Of a stretch of DNA of 64,000 bases, positions 43,006 to 51,113 are shown one piece after another. A program made the translations under genes and the position numbers. Each line of letters starts with the position of its first letter. The stretch's first letter is position 1. The stretch spans positions 1 to 64,000 of the forward strand of contig NZ_JACJLR010000016.1 in the NCBI RefSeq assembly GCF_016902345.1, in the 5' to 3' direction. This DNA is from Mediterraneibacter glycyrrhizinilyticus (GTDB taxonomy: Bacteria; Bacillota; Clostridia; Lachnospirales; Lachnospiraceae). The notes under the pieces are model-generated. The model had not been told where the DNA came from. It was given only the letters and a program-made list of their open reading frames with translations, and did not search any database.

Positions 43006-43770
43006 ATGCCATATTCTATCATGCTCGATGCCGGACACGGGGGCCGGGATCCGGGTGCGGTTTACAACGGACGCCAGGAAAAGGATGATACTCTTGCTCT
43101 CACTCTTGCAGTCGGCGAGATTCTTCAGGAGCGCGGGGTCGATGTCCTCTACACCCGGACCACTGATATTTATGAATCTCCCTATCAGAAAGCTATGGAG
43201 GCAAATGCTGCCGGAGTGGATTTCTTTATCTCGATTCACCGCAATTCCTATCCCACGGACAACGCGGTGTCCGGAGTGGAATCACTTGTCTATGACAAAT
43301 CAGGGATCAAACTGGAGATGGCAGAAAACATCAATAGCCAGCTGGAATCTGTCGGCTTTATAAACCTCGGTGTCAAAGCACGTCCCGGACTTGTTGTTCT
43401 GCGGCGAACCCAAATGCCTGCCGTCCTTGTGGAAGTCGGTTTTATCAACTCGGATACAGATAATGAGATCTTTGATGACAATTTTAACGACATCGCTCTG
43501 GCGATCGCTGAAGGCATCCTGGAAACTCTGGATCAGAGCAGCGGGCCGGACACAGCCGGTTATACCGTACAGGTCGGATCATACCGCAACCCCGCCAATG
43601 CACGCCGGCTCGAAGCCGAACTGAAAGAACTGGATTTCCCGGCTGAGATCGCGGAGGGTGACAGGTTCTTCCGGGTTATGGTCGGAGCATTCTCCACACT
43701 GGAAGAGGCAGTTGACATGGAACGCCGATTAAAGCAGGCAGGATATCCGACTCTGGTGGTGAGCAGGTAA
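43006..43770 (+). CDS. N-acetylmuramoyl-L-alanine amidase with SPOR domain
   Basis: The 254-residue protein has an Amidase_3 zinc domain (IMLDAGHGG, QEKDDTLALT, FISIHRNSY and the catalytic Glu in AVLVEVGFINS) and a C-terminal SPOR domain (YTVQVGSYRNPANARRLEAEL to GYPTLVVSR) that binds denuded glycan strands. No signal peptide is visible: the domain starts at residue 4. It may be released by lysis, act in spore formation or leave by an unusual route. AAAGG precedes the start. Confidence 0.92.
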   Translation: MPYSIMLDAGHGGRDPGAVYNGRQEKDDTLALTLAVGEILQERGVDVLYTRTTDIYESPYQKAMEANAAGVDFFISIHRNSYPTDNAVSGVESLVYDKSGIKLEMAENINSQLESVGFINLGVKARPGLVVLRRTQMPAVLVEVGFINSDTDNEIFDDNFNDIALAIAEGILETLDQSSGPDTAGYTVQVGSYRNPANARRLEAELKELDFPAEIAEGDRFFRVMVGAFSTLEEAVDMERRLKQAGYPTLVVSR

Positions 43771-43787
43771 AAGTCCGGTCCCGTTCG

Positions 43788-43928
43788 TCTGATTCTGCGC
43801 AAGCTCGATTCCGCGCTTCGCGCTCCATCTCGCTCGCGGGCGTCCGCCCTATGCCGGAAAGAAACGACTCAGCCGATTACAAGCCAGCTTGCATCGTCTG
43901 AGTCGTTTCTTTCCAGCGCAGGATCAGA
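43788..43928. repeat. large nested inverted-repeat element between the amidase and ilvE
   Basis: Outer arms 43788-43800 and 43916-43928 pair over 13 bp with one G-T pair. Inside are a small UUCG-type hairpin (near 43813-43822), GGGCG/CGCCC (near 43838-43849), and a perfect 17-bp stem, 43856-43872 with 43898-43914. The whole could fold as a four-way junction. It may include the amidase terminator, but its size and nesting suggest a mobile palindromic element or a structured RNA. Confidence 0.65.
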
Positions 43929-43954
43929 CTTGTATCCGAAAACCGAGCGCACTC

Positions 43955-43983
43955 TTGATTTTTTTTATGTATCGTATTACAAT
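43955..43983 (+). promoter_or_regulatory. ilvE promoter
   Basis: TTGATT (43955-43960) and TACAAT (43978-43983) are separated by 17 bp, about 55 nt before the start. No T-box leader is present. Confidence 0.55.
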
Positions 43984-44036
43984 GGTGGAGTAAATAATTG
44001 ACACACTGTTTTTTGCAGAGGAATGGAGGATTTACA

Positions 44037-45062
44037 ATGGAGAAGAAAAATATTGACTGGGCCAATCTCGGTTTTGGTTATATGCCCACGGACAAGCGAT
44101 ATGTATCAAATTATAAGGACGGGAAATGGGACGAAGGCGCACTGATCGACGATCCGAATATCGTAATGAATGAATGTGCCGGCGTACTGCAGTATGCACA
44201 GACAGTATTCGAAGGCATGAAGGCATATACAACTGAAGATGGCCACATCGTAACCTTCCGCCCGGATCTTAACGCCGCACGTATGGTAGATTCCGCAAAG
44301 CGCCTTGAGATGCCGGTATTCCCGGAGGATCGTTTTGTCGACGCGGTTGTGCAGACTGTGAAGGCAAACGCCGCATATGTTCCGCCTTACGGATCCGGAG
44401 CCACATTATATATCAGACCGTATATGTTCGGAATCAACCCGGTCATCGGAGTAAAGCCGGCAGATGAATATCAATTCCGTGTATTTACCACGCCGGTAGG
44501 CCCCTACTTCAAAGGCGGCGTAAAACCGATCACCATCTGTGTCTCTGATTTCGACCGCGCAGCGCCGCATGGAACAGGGCACATCAAAGCGGGACTGAAC
44601 TACGCAATGAGCCTTCATGCCATTGTGACCGCTCATGCGAACGGCTTTGACGAAAACATGTATCTGGATTCCGCAACCAGAACAAAGGTGGAAGAAACCG
44701 GTGGTGCAAACTTCCTGTTTGTCACAAAAGACAACAAGATCGTAACCCCTCACTCCACGACGATCCTCCCGTCTATTACGAGAAGATCTCTGATGTATGT
44801 TGCCGAACATTATCTGGGACTGGAAGTAGAAGAACGAGATGTATACTTTGACGAAGTAAAAGACTTTGCAGAATGCGGTCTGTGCGGAACCGCAGCTGTG
44901 ATCTCACCGGTCGGAAAAGTCGTAGACCACGGAAAAGAAATCTGTTTCCCGAGCGGAATGGAGAAGATGGGACCGACGATCCAGAAACTGTACGACACTC
45001 TGACAGGCATCCAGATGGGACACATCGAAGCGCCGGAAGGATGGCTGAAGGTGATCGAGTAA
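44037..45062 (+). CDS. ilvE: branched-chain amino acid aminotransferase
   Basis: The 341-residue PLP enzyme interconverts branched-chain amino acids and their 2-oxo acids. It is a fold-type IV transaminase of the BCAT type II group: YAQTVFEGMKAY, RPYMFGINPVIG, the PLP lysine in GHIKAGLNYAMS and the CGTAAVISPVG loop. ATG 44037 has GGAGGA just upstream. It is monocistronic. Confidence 0.95.
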   Translation: MEKKNIDWANLGFGYMPTDKRYVSNYKDGKWDEGALIDDPNIVMNECAGVLQYAQTVFEGMKAYTTEDGHIVTFRPDLNAARMVDSAKRLEMPVFPEDRFVDAVVQTVKANAAYVPPYGSGATLYIRPYMFGINPVIGVKPADEYQFRVFTTPVGPYFKGGVKPITICVSDFDRAAPHGTGHIKAGLNYAMSLHAIVTAHANGFDENMYLDSATRTKVEETGGANFLFVTKDNKIVTPHSTTILPSITRRSLMYVAEHYLGLEVEERDVYFDEVKDFAECGLCGTAAVISPVGKVVDHGKEICFPSGMEKMGPTIQKLYDTLTGIQMGHIEAPEGWLKVIE

Positions 45063-45137
45063 CTCTGAGAACAGAAATCGTTTCTTCCAGCACATGGAGA
45101 AAAGATTTGTACAAATCAATAAGATCAGACAGAAATT

Positions 45138-45177
45138 CAGCGGCGTGCAGCATCATTCCCGATGCAGCACGCCGCTG
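45138..45177. terminator. bidirectional hairpin between ilvE and glmM
   Basis: CAGCGGCGTG plus CAGCATC pairs with GATGCAG plus CACGCCGCTG (45138-45154 and 45161-45177), one mismatch in 17 bp. It lies between convergent genes. Neither side has a strong T run, so it may block read-through by structure. Confidence 0.65.
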
Positions 45178-45200
45178 ATGTCTTATGTTCTCTATTTCTT

Positions 45201-46544
45201 CTACTCTGTCAGTCCCTGCGCCTCGATCACTTCGATCACGCTGTCTACATATTTCTCGCAGATTTCATCAGAAGCCGCTTCCACCATAACGCGGATCACC
45301 GGCTCCGTCCCGCTCTCACGGACAAGGATTCTTCCGTCCGTCCCCAGAGCATCAGCCGCTTTTTTCACAGCCTCCTGTACCGCCGGATTCTCCTGCGCAG
45401 TCTTCTTGTCTTTCACGCGGACGTTCTTAAGCAGCTGCGGATAGATCTTCACCTCATCCGCCAGTTTTCCAAGGCTCTGTTTCTTCTCCAGGATCACTTC
45501 CATCACCATAAGAGATGTCAGGATCCCATCTCCGGTCCTTGCGTGTTTGCTGAAGATAATATGGCCGGACTGCTCCCCTCCGAGAACATATCCGTTTTTC
45601 ATCATATTTTCATAGACATACTTGTCACCCACTGCAGTCTGCTCATACTTCATGCCGATCTTATCGCATGCTTTGTACAGCCCCAGGTTGGACATGATCG
45701 TTGTCACGATCGTGTTGTCTTTCAGCCTTCCCTGTTCCATCAGATATTTTCCGCAGACATACAGGATGCGGTCGCCATCCACCACATTGCCGTTCTCATC
45801 CACGGCGATACATCTGTCCGCGTCACCGTCATAGGCAAATCCCACATCCAGTTTCTTTTCTTTTACGAACTCCTGGAGGACTTCAATATGGGTGGAACCG
45901 CAGTTTGTATTGATATTGGTCCCGTCAGGCTCGTTATTGATCACGTATGTTTTTGCTCCAAGCGCGTCGAACACGCTCTTTGCGATCGTAAACGCACTTC
46001 CGTTTGAACAGTCGAGACCGATCCGCATATCCTTGAAGGATTTTGTGGCAAGTGAGATCAGATGTCCGATATAGCGGTTTCTCCCCGCCGCATAATCGAT
46101 GGTCCGTCCTATATTTTCCCTTGTTGCCAGAGGCAGTTCTCCGATTTCCCCGTCGATATACGCTTCGATCTTCTCCTCTACTTCCGCCTCCATCTTATGT
46201 CCGGCGCTGTTGATCACCTTGATCCCATTGTCATAGAACGGGTTATGGCTTGCGGAGATCATCAGTCCGCAGTCGAAATCCTCTGTTCTTACCACATAAG
46301 ATACACTCGGTGTCGTTGTCACATGAAGAAGGTACGCGTCCGCCCCGGAAGCTGTGATCCCCGCTGCCAGAGCATACTCAAACATATAGCTGCTCCTTCT
46401 TGTATCTTTTCCAATCACCACCCTTGCCTTGTGATCCTGACTGAAATACCACCCCAGATAACGTCCTACTTTAAATGCATGTTCCACGGTCAGCACCACA
46501 TTTGCCTCACCGCGGAACCCATCAGTCCCAAAATATTTTCCCAT
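45201..46544 (-). CDS. glmM: phosphoglucosamine mutase
   Basis: The 447-residue enzyme converts glucosamine 6-phosphate to the 1-phosphate for cell wall synthesis. The phosphoserine loop is GLMISASHNPFYDNG, the metal loop AYDGDADRC and the sugar loop GGEQSGHI; the phosphate-binding end is RESGTEPVIRVM. It starts MGKYFGTDGFRGEAN, typical of GlmM. Confidence 0.97.
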   Translation of the reverse strand: MGKYFGTDGFRGEANVVLTVEHAFKVGRYLGWYFSQDHKARVVIGKDTRRSSYMFEYALAAGITASGADAYLLHVTTTPSVSYVVRTEDFDCGLMISASHNPFYDNGIKVINSAGHKMEAEVEEKIEAYIDGEIGELPLATRENIGRTIDYAAGRNRYIGHLISLATKSFKDMRIGLDCSNGSAFTIAKSVFDALGAKTYVINNEPDGTNINTNCGSTHIEVLQEFVKEKKLDVGFAYDGDADRCIAVDENGNVVDGDRILYVCGKYLMEQGRLKDNTIVTTIMSNLGLYKACDKIGMKYEQTAVGDKYVYENMMKNGYVLGGEQSGHIIFSKHARTGDGILTSLMVMEVILEKKQSLGKLADEVKIYPQLLKNVRVKDKKTAQENPAVQEAVKKAADALGTDGRILVRESGTEPVIRVMVEAASDEICEKYVDSVIEVIEAQGLTE

Positions 46545-46843
46545 GTCTGACTACCTCTTTATTCTTACTTTATAAGTATATGTACCGGGACAGGTGCACT
46601 TTCCCTGCACAGCACACTTTTCATTATATTACTATTACAGAATAGTTACAAGTGTTTCTTTTTTGTTAAGCATGGCAGTAACAATTCTGTCATTATAGTA
46701 GCACAGATGCATTCTTGCGAGATGAAATTGGTGAAAATCACAGTTTCTTCCACACTTCTTTTACGGTATACTATATTAGAATCTGCGATTGTGCGGATAT
46801 TTATGCTCACCTGATTACTGATTAAATTCCACGGAGGTTTCCA

Positions 46844-47638
46844 ATGATAAAACTCATCGCAAGCGACCTGGATGGCACGCTGCTCCAGAATGGCGCCCAG
46901 GAGCTCACTCCCCGCGCTATTCAGCTCATACATGAACTGACACAGAAAGGGATTCATTTTGTCGCAGCCAGCGGGCGTCAGTACGACAACGAACGGCGGG
47001 TCTTCGATGCAATAAAGGATGAGATTTCCTATATCGGAGAAAACGGTTCTGTCTGCATTCATCAGGGAAAGGTCATCTCACGCGGCATCATCGAGGACGA
47101 ACTCGCTTTCCGCATCATCCGGGAAATAAAAAAAGAGGCAAACTTTGATATCGTCGTCTCACGGGAAGATACCTGCCTGATCGAGGATAATAACCCGGAT
47201 TTTGTAAACCACATCGTAAACATCATGCATAACACGACCGAGATCGTAAACGATCTCTCAAAGGTCAAAGGACCGGTCCTCAAGATCGCTGTCGCAAACA
47301 TGAAGGACGGTCCTCATATCATAGATAAATATTTAAAACATCTGCAGGATATGTTTGGTTCCGAGATCAAGGTCGTGACCTCGGGAAATATCTGGATCGA
47401 CTTTATCGCCCCCGGCACTAACAAGGGAACCGCTCTCAGACACCTGCTGGAACTGTTTGACATCCGTCCGGAAGAATGCGTTGCTTTCGGTGACCATTAC
47501 AATGATATCGAAATGCTGGAACTGGTTGGACAGAGTTATGCCATGTCTAATGCTGCTCCGGGTATCTCTTACTATGCTGACTATGTGACAGATTCCGTGG
47601 AGGATGTGCTGGAAGATATCCTGGCAGGGCTCAACTGA
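46844..47638 (+). CDS. Cof-type HAD-superfamily sugar phosphatase
   Basis: The 264-residue hydrolase has the HAD motifs of the Cof/YidA class: DLDGTLLQNG near the N-terminus (nucleophile Asp), FVAASGRQ, a lysine in APGTNKGTALRHL and the metal motif VAFGDHYNDIEML. It dephosphorylates sugar or cofactor phosphates; the substrate is not predictable. Its stop codon overlaps the arm of a perfect 76-bp palindrome. Confidence 0.92.
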   Translation: MIKLIASDLDGTLLQNGAQELTPRAIQLIHELTQKGIHFVAASGRQYDNERRVFDAIKDEISYIGENGSVCIHQGKVISRGIIEDELAFRIIREIKKEANFDIVVSREDTCLIEDNNPDFVNHIVNIMHNTTEIVNDLSKVKGPVLKIAVANMKDGPHIIDKYLKHLQDMFGSEIKVVTSGNIWIDFIAPGTNKGTALRHLLELFDIRPEECVAFGDHYNDIEMLELVGQSYAMSNAAPGISYYADYVTDSVEDVLEDILAGLN

Positions 47639-47712
47639 TGTGTGTAAGAATAAAGCAGGTGCCGTGTACTTTTGCAAAAGTACACGGCACCTGCTTTATT
47701 CTTACACACATC
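47637..47712. repeat. perfect 76-bp palindrome (GTGCC repeat, copy 3), bidirectional terminator
   Basis: The arms 47637-47673 and 47676-47712 are exactly complementary over 37 bp around a central GC. The core is the GGTGCCGTGTACTTTT repeat and its complement; the flanks extend the symmetry into the stop codon of the HAD gene. It fills the 80-bp gap between convergent genes and can terminate both. Confidence 0.9.
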
Positions 47713-47718
47713 TTCATC

Positions 47719-48420
47719 CTACTTCAGTTCCACCACCGCATACGGTTTCCCGTCCCCGTCGCAAAGTTCTGCCACCGCGCGGTCTGTCTCTCTGGATACC
47801 TTCGGATAAATGATATCTCCAAGGACCGCCGACTTCTTATAGTCCACCCTGAGCTGTCTCACGCTCATTTCACGCGGCAGTACCTCCAGCGCCATCTGTA
47901 CATACTGACAGTTGTTGACATGTTCGTTCGTATCTATATGGTATCTGCGCACAGGAAAGGGCTCCATCTCTTCACAATTTTCCGGCATCAAAATCTTACG
48001 TCCCTCGTAAGGCATGTCCAGCGGCTCTTCTGTCCCGTATGGCTCAATGTGCTCTTTTGCCGGACGGGTCGGACGTCCCTTTTCCAGGTCCATAAATACC
48101 CAGATGGAATTCGCACATGCAATCTGTTTTCCATTCTCATCTTTCATATAGAAGTTTCTGTTCCCGTAAAGCCCCTTGAATTCTGTGGGAAACGTTCCCG
48201 TCGTGATATGTTCTCCAAGCTTCGGATATCGGTCAACGATCACCTGCCAGTAGGAGAGGACCCACGCTTTTCTGTCCGCTTTCAGCCGCCCCATCCCCAG
48301 GCCTACCTCCTCAGAATGAAATGTACTGCAGTCCTGAAAATAATTGATCAGCGCAGGAAGGGTCATTTTCCCTGTATGATCGATCTCGCTGTAACGTACT
48401 CTTCCGCCAAATTCATACAT
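47719..48420 (-). CDS. acyl-ACP thioesterase
   Basis: The 233-residue protein has two hot-dog folds as in bacterial FatA/FatB-like acyl-ACP thioesterases. The first has VRYSEIDHTGKMTLPALINYFQD; the second has VRRYHIDTNEHVNNCQYVQMA with the catalytic Asn/His (N and H in DTNEHVNN). It releases free fatty acids from ACP. It is 18 nt upstream of nothing related: the cation transporter gene ends just before it. A link with the SCP2/ACP operon elsewhere in the window is possible but unproven. Confidence 0.93.
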   Translation of the reverse strand: MYEFGGRVRYSEIDHTGKMTLPALINYFQDCSTFHSEEVGLGMGRLKADRKAWVLSYWQVIVDRYPKLGEHITTGTFPTEFKGLYGNRNFYMKDENGKQIACANSIWVFMDLEKGRPTRPAKEHIEPYGTEEPLDMPYEGRKILMPENCEEMEPFPVRRYHIDTNEHVNNCQYVQMALEVLPREMSVRQLRVDYKKSAVLGDIIYPKVSRETDRAVAELCDGDGKPYAVVELK

Positions 48421-48438
48421 TTTCGTTTCTTCCTTTCT

Positions 48439-49623
48439 CTACTCTTCTGTTTTCGCAACATAATTATACTCAGCCGTGATCGCACACTCATATCTTCTGT
48501 CAATCCTCTTTATGCGTTCCGCCAGTTCCAGCGGAAGTTCAGATCTGGTCTTTTCGTCATACTCGATCGGGATGACCATATCAAAGATCAGGTTGGTCTG
48601 CCCCTCGCCATGGACCACACGGAAATCATGGATGCTGCATGCCGGATCCATTTCTCTCAGGATTTCCAGTGTCCTTTCCTTTATTTCAAGCACTTTCTCG
48701 TCTCTCATCTCCACCGGATCCATATGTATCACAAGAAACAGCCCAAGCTTCTTTCCTGCTTCTCTCTCAATCCGGTCAATGATCTCATGAGAAACCTCAA
48801 TATCCACGTCGTTTGGCACTTCTGCGTGAATAGACGCCATGCTGCGTCCCGGACCATAATTATGTACGATCAGGTCATGCGTCCCCTCGATCCCGTCATA
48901 GTTCTCCACGAAATTCTTGATCTTTTCGTATACTTCCGGGTCGATTGCCTCTCCGATCAGCGGTTCCAGCGTATCTCTTGCGATCCCGATGCCCGCCCAC
49001 ATAACGACGAGGGCAACGCCCGCTCCCACGATACCGTCAATATTGATCCCGGTCGCTCCGAAAAAGACCAGAGACAGGACGGTCGCCCCCGTGGTAATCA
49101 CATCCCCCATCGAATCTGTAAATACCGCCTTCATCACCTTCGAATCGATCTTCTCTCCCAGTTTCCGGTTAAAGATCCCCAGCCAGAGTTTCACTGCAAT
49201 GGACAAAAGCAGGATCACAACAGACACCAGACTGAAGGTCATCGCCTCCGGGTTCCGGATCTTTCCAATGGAGTCCTTCAAGAATGTGAATCCGACCTCG
49301 ATCACAAGAAAGGACACTACGAGGGCGGCAATATATTCCATCCTTCCGTGCCCAAACGGATGGTCCGCGTCCGCCGGTTTCTCCGCCATTTTCACCCCAA
49401 CGAACCCGATGATGGAAGATCCCGCATCGGACAGGTTGTTGAATGCGTCCGCAGTAACTGAGACACTGTGCAGGATGATGCCTACCACAAACTTCACTGC
49501 AAACAGAAAAACATTACAGAAGATGCCCACAAAACTGGCGAGCACTCCGTACGCCGTTCTCACAGACACCTTCTCCACGTCTTCATAATCTTTTATAAAA
49601 TGTCTTACCAAAAATTCTGTCAT
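48439..49623 (-). CDS. cation diffusion facilitator family transporter
   Basis: The 394-residue CDF protein exports divalent metals (Zn2+, Mn2+, Fe2+) with proton exchange. Six helices include the metal site SVTADAFNNLSDAGSS and the second DSMGDVITTGA; HPFGHGRMEYIAA separates them. The cytoplasmic domain is longer than usual, about 180 residues. It lies 18 nt before the thioesterase gene and 2 nt after the spoIIR stop, so the three are one transcription unit. Confidence 0.93.
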   Translation of the reverse strand: MTEFLVRHFIKDYEDVEKVSVRTAYGVLASFVGIFCNVFLFAVKFVVGIILHSVSVTADAFNNLSDAGSSIIGFVGVKMAEKPADADHPFGHGRMEYIAALVVSFLVIEVGFTFLKDSIGKIRNPEAMTFSLVSVVILLLSIAVKLWLGIFNRKLGEKIDSKVMKAVFTDSMGDVITTGATVLSLVFFGATGINIDGIVGAGVALVVMWAGIGIARDTLEPLIGEAIDPEVYEKIKNFVENYDGIEGTHDLIVHNYGPGRSMASIHAEVPNDVDIEVSHEIIDRIEREAGKKLGLFLVIHMDPVEMRDEKVLEIKERTLEILREMDPACSIHDFRVVHGEGQTNLIFDMVIPIEYDEKTRSELPLELAERIKRIDRRYECAITAEYNYVAKTEE

Positions 49624-49625
49624 TC

Positions 49626-50267
49626 TTATTTTCCTTTCCAGAAATACCAGCTTATCTTAAAATCAGATGTCGCTGTTACTTCGGAGTATTCCTCTTCCGT
49701 CAATACATTCTTTATCTTCTCACGGTTTCCATCCTCGTCCACTACGTTGACCGTATTCCCAAAACTGAGTCCCGGGTAAAGCACACACCACCAGTTGTGC
49801 CCTTCAGCCTCTCCGATCTCCACGCGAAGTGCCCGATAATTTCCCGCAGGGAAAAACAGGTCATCATAAGTTCTGTCAGAGAACCAGCAGGTGGTCACCG
49901 CCGCGTTCACCGTATCATTCGAGCCGGCTTCCGCCAATACTTCTCTTCCCGCCTTCTCGATCCCGTCTGTGTGTTCCCGCACCCAGCTTTCCGTTTCCTT
50001 CAGAGACAGTCCTTCCGGCAATTCACGAACAAGATACGCTGCCACCGCATCACGCACTTCCATTTTCAGCTCCTGGTCCTCTTTGCTGTCGCTGTTCGCG
50101 ATCACATGGAACCGCAGGATCTCATCCGAGATCTCCTGCTGCATCCCGGCTTCTGCCGCGGCCCCTGTCTGACAGAATATCAGGCCAGTCACCACCACTG
50201 ACAGAAGCACTGAGAGGATAAAAATAATCTGATTCTTATATCTGTCCGTATTGTATGAGAAATCCAT
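49626..50267 (-). CDS. spoIIR: stage II sporulation protein R
   Basis: The 213-residue secreted signalling protein is made in the forespore and triggers processing of pro-sigma-E by SpoIIGA in the mother cell. It has an N-terminal hydrophobic segment (IIFILSVLLSVVVTGLIF) and the family core EILRFHVIANSDSKEDQELKMEVRDAV. ATG 50267 is chosen because GGAGGG lies 8 nt upstream; the ATG at 50282 includes that site in its codons. It marks the organism as a spore former. Confidence 0.95.
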   Translation of the reverse strand: MDFSYNTDRYKNQIIFILSVLLSVVVTGLIFCQTGAAAEAGMQQEISDEILRFHVIANSDSKEDQELKMEVRDAVAAYLVRELPEGLSLKETESWVREHTDGIEKAGREVLAEAGSNDTVNAAVTTCWFSDRTYDDLFFPAGNYRALRVEIGEAEGHNWWCVLYPGLSFGNTVNVVDEDGNREKIKNVLTEEEYSEVTATSDFKISWYFWKGK

Positions 50268-50362
50268 ATGTATTCCCTCCATATTCCATATATTTACTGA
50301 ATCCTATATGGAGTATGGACAGAAATGGGAGGATTATTCCGAATATTCTGAATTTATTACTC

Positions 50363-50425
50363 AATGGGTGCCGTGTACTTTTTCAAAAGTGCCTGACACT
50401 TTTTAAAAAGTACACGGCACCCATT
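50363..50425. repeat. GTGCC palindromic repeat, copy 4 (composite; gntR terminator)
   Basis: Outer arms 50363-50383 and 50405-50425 are perfectly complementary over 21 bp and contain GGGTGCCGTGTACTTTTT. Inside sits a second hairpin AAAAGTG/CACTTTT. It lies 13 nt past the gntR stop. The inner part resembles copies 1 and 2, so this copy looks like a nested or duplicated version. Confidence 0.8.
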
Positions 50426-50437
50426 AAAAAAGATCAA

Positions 50438-51112
50438 CTACTCTTTCTGCCTCAAAGTCCCCACCACGGTATTTACCTGATTATTGATATGCTGTCCCGT
50501 GATACCGGTGGCCTTTTCTTTATCCCCCGCCGCGATCGCGTCGATGATCGCCTTGTGCTCGGCAATGAGCTGAGGATAGCACTCTTTTTTCTTCAGGTAT
50601 TCGATCCGGTAGCGGTACATCTGCTCCCGCAGATTGTTGAGGAGCTGGATCAGTCTCCGGTTATCGGTAGCCTCGAAGATCACGTCATGGAACGCTACAT
50701 CCGCCTCAGCGATCTTTGTGATGTCATCACTGTCCAGTATATCACGAAAATGGAGTGCAGCCGATTTCAGCTGCTCAAGTCCTTTGTCATCGATCCGCTC
50801 ACAGGCAAGCTGTACCGCCAGCTCTTCCAGAGCGCACCGCACTTCCAACACGTCACGCAGGTTTTTCTCAGTGATCTCCGCCACTTCAGCACCCTTACGG
50901 GGAATCATAAGAACAAGCCCCTCCAGTTCAAGTTTACGGATTGCTTCCCGGATGGGCGTTCTGCTCACTCCCAGTTTGTTGGCAAGCTGGATCTCCATCA
51001 GCCTTTCTCCAGGCTTCAGCTCTCCCCGGAGGATTGCCTGTCTCAGTGTATTAAACACAACATCCCTCAAAGGGAGATATTCATTCATCGTAACTTTAAA
51101 ATCTGTACTCAT
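50438..51112 (-). CDS. GntR family (FadR/FCD type) transcriptional regulator
   Basis: The 224-residue regulator has an N-terminal winged helix (LREAILRGELKPGERL-like region, KLGVSRTPIREAIRKLELEGLV) and an all-helical FCD domain with metal-binding residues (DVAFHDVIFEAT, EHKAIIDAI). FCD regulators sense organic acids. ATG 51112 has AGGAGG at 7 nt and follows the ispE stop by 1 nt (TAGTATG). Why it is coupled to isoprenoid synthesis is unclear. Confidence 0.92.
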   Translation of the reverse strand: MSTDFKVTMNEYLPLRDVVFNTLRQAILRGELKPGERLMEIQLANKLGVSRTPIREAIRKLELEGLVLMIPRKGAEVAEITEKNLRDVLEVRCALEELAVQLACERIDDKGLEQLKSAALHFRDILDSDDITKIAEADVAFHDVIFEATDNRRLIQLLNNLREQMYRYRIEYLKKKECYPQLIAEHKAIIDAIAAGDKEKATGITGQHINNQVNTVVGTLRQKE

Positions 51113-51113
51113 A

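Noticed and set aside
43929-44036. T-box leader for ilvE
   Set aside because: No specifier loop or TGGN antiterminator sequence could be found; the leader is too short.
47638-49461. 607-codon open frame on the plus strand
   Set aside because: Antisense to the thioesterase and the metal transporter; no domain and no ribosome binding site.
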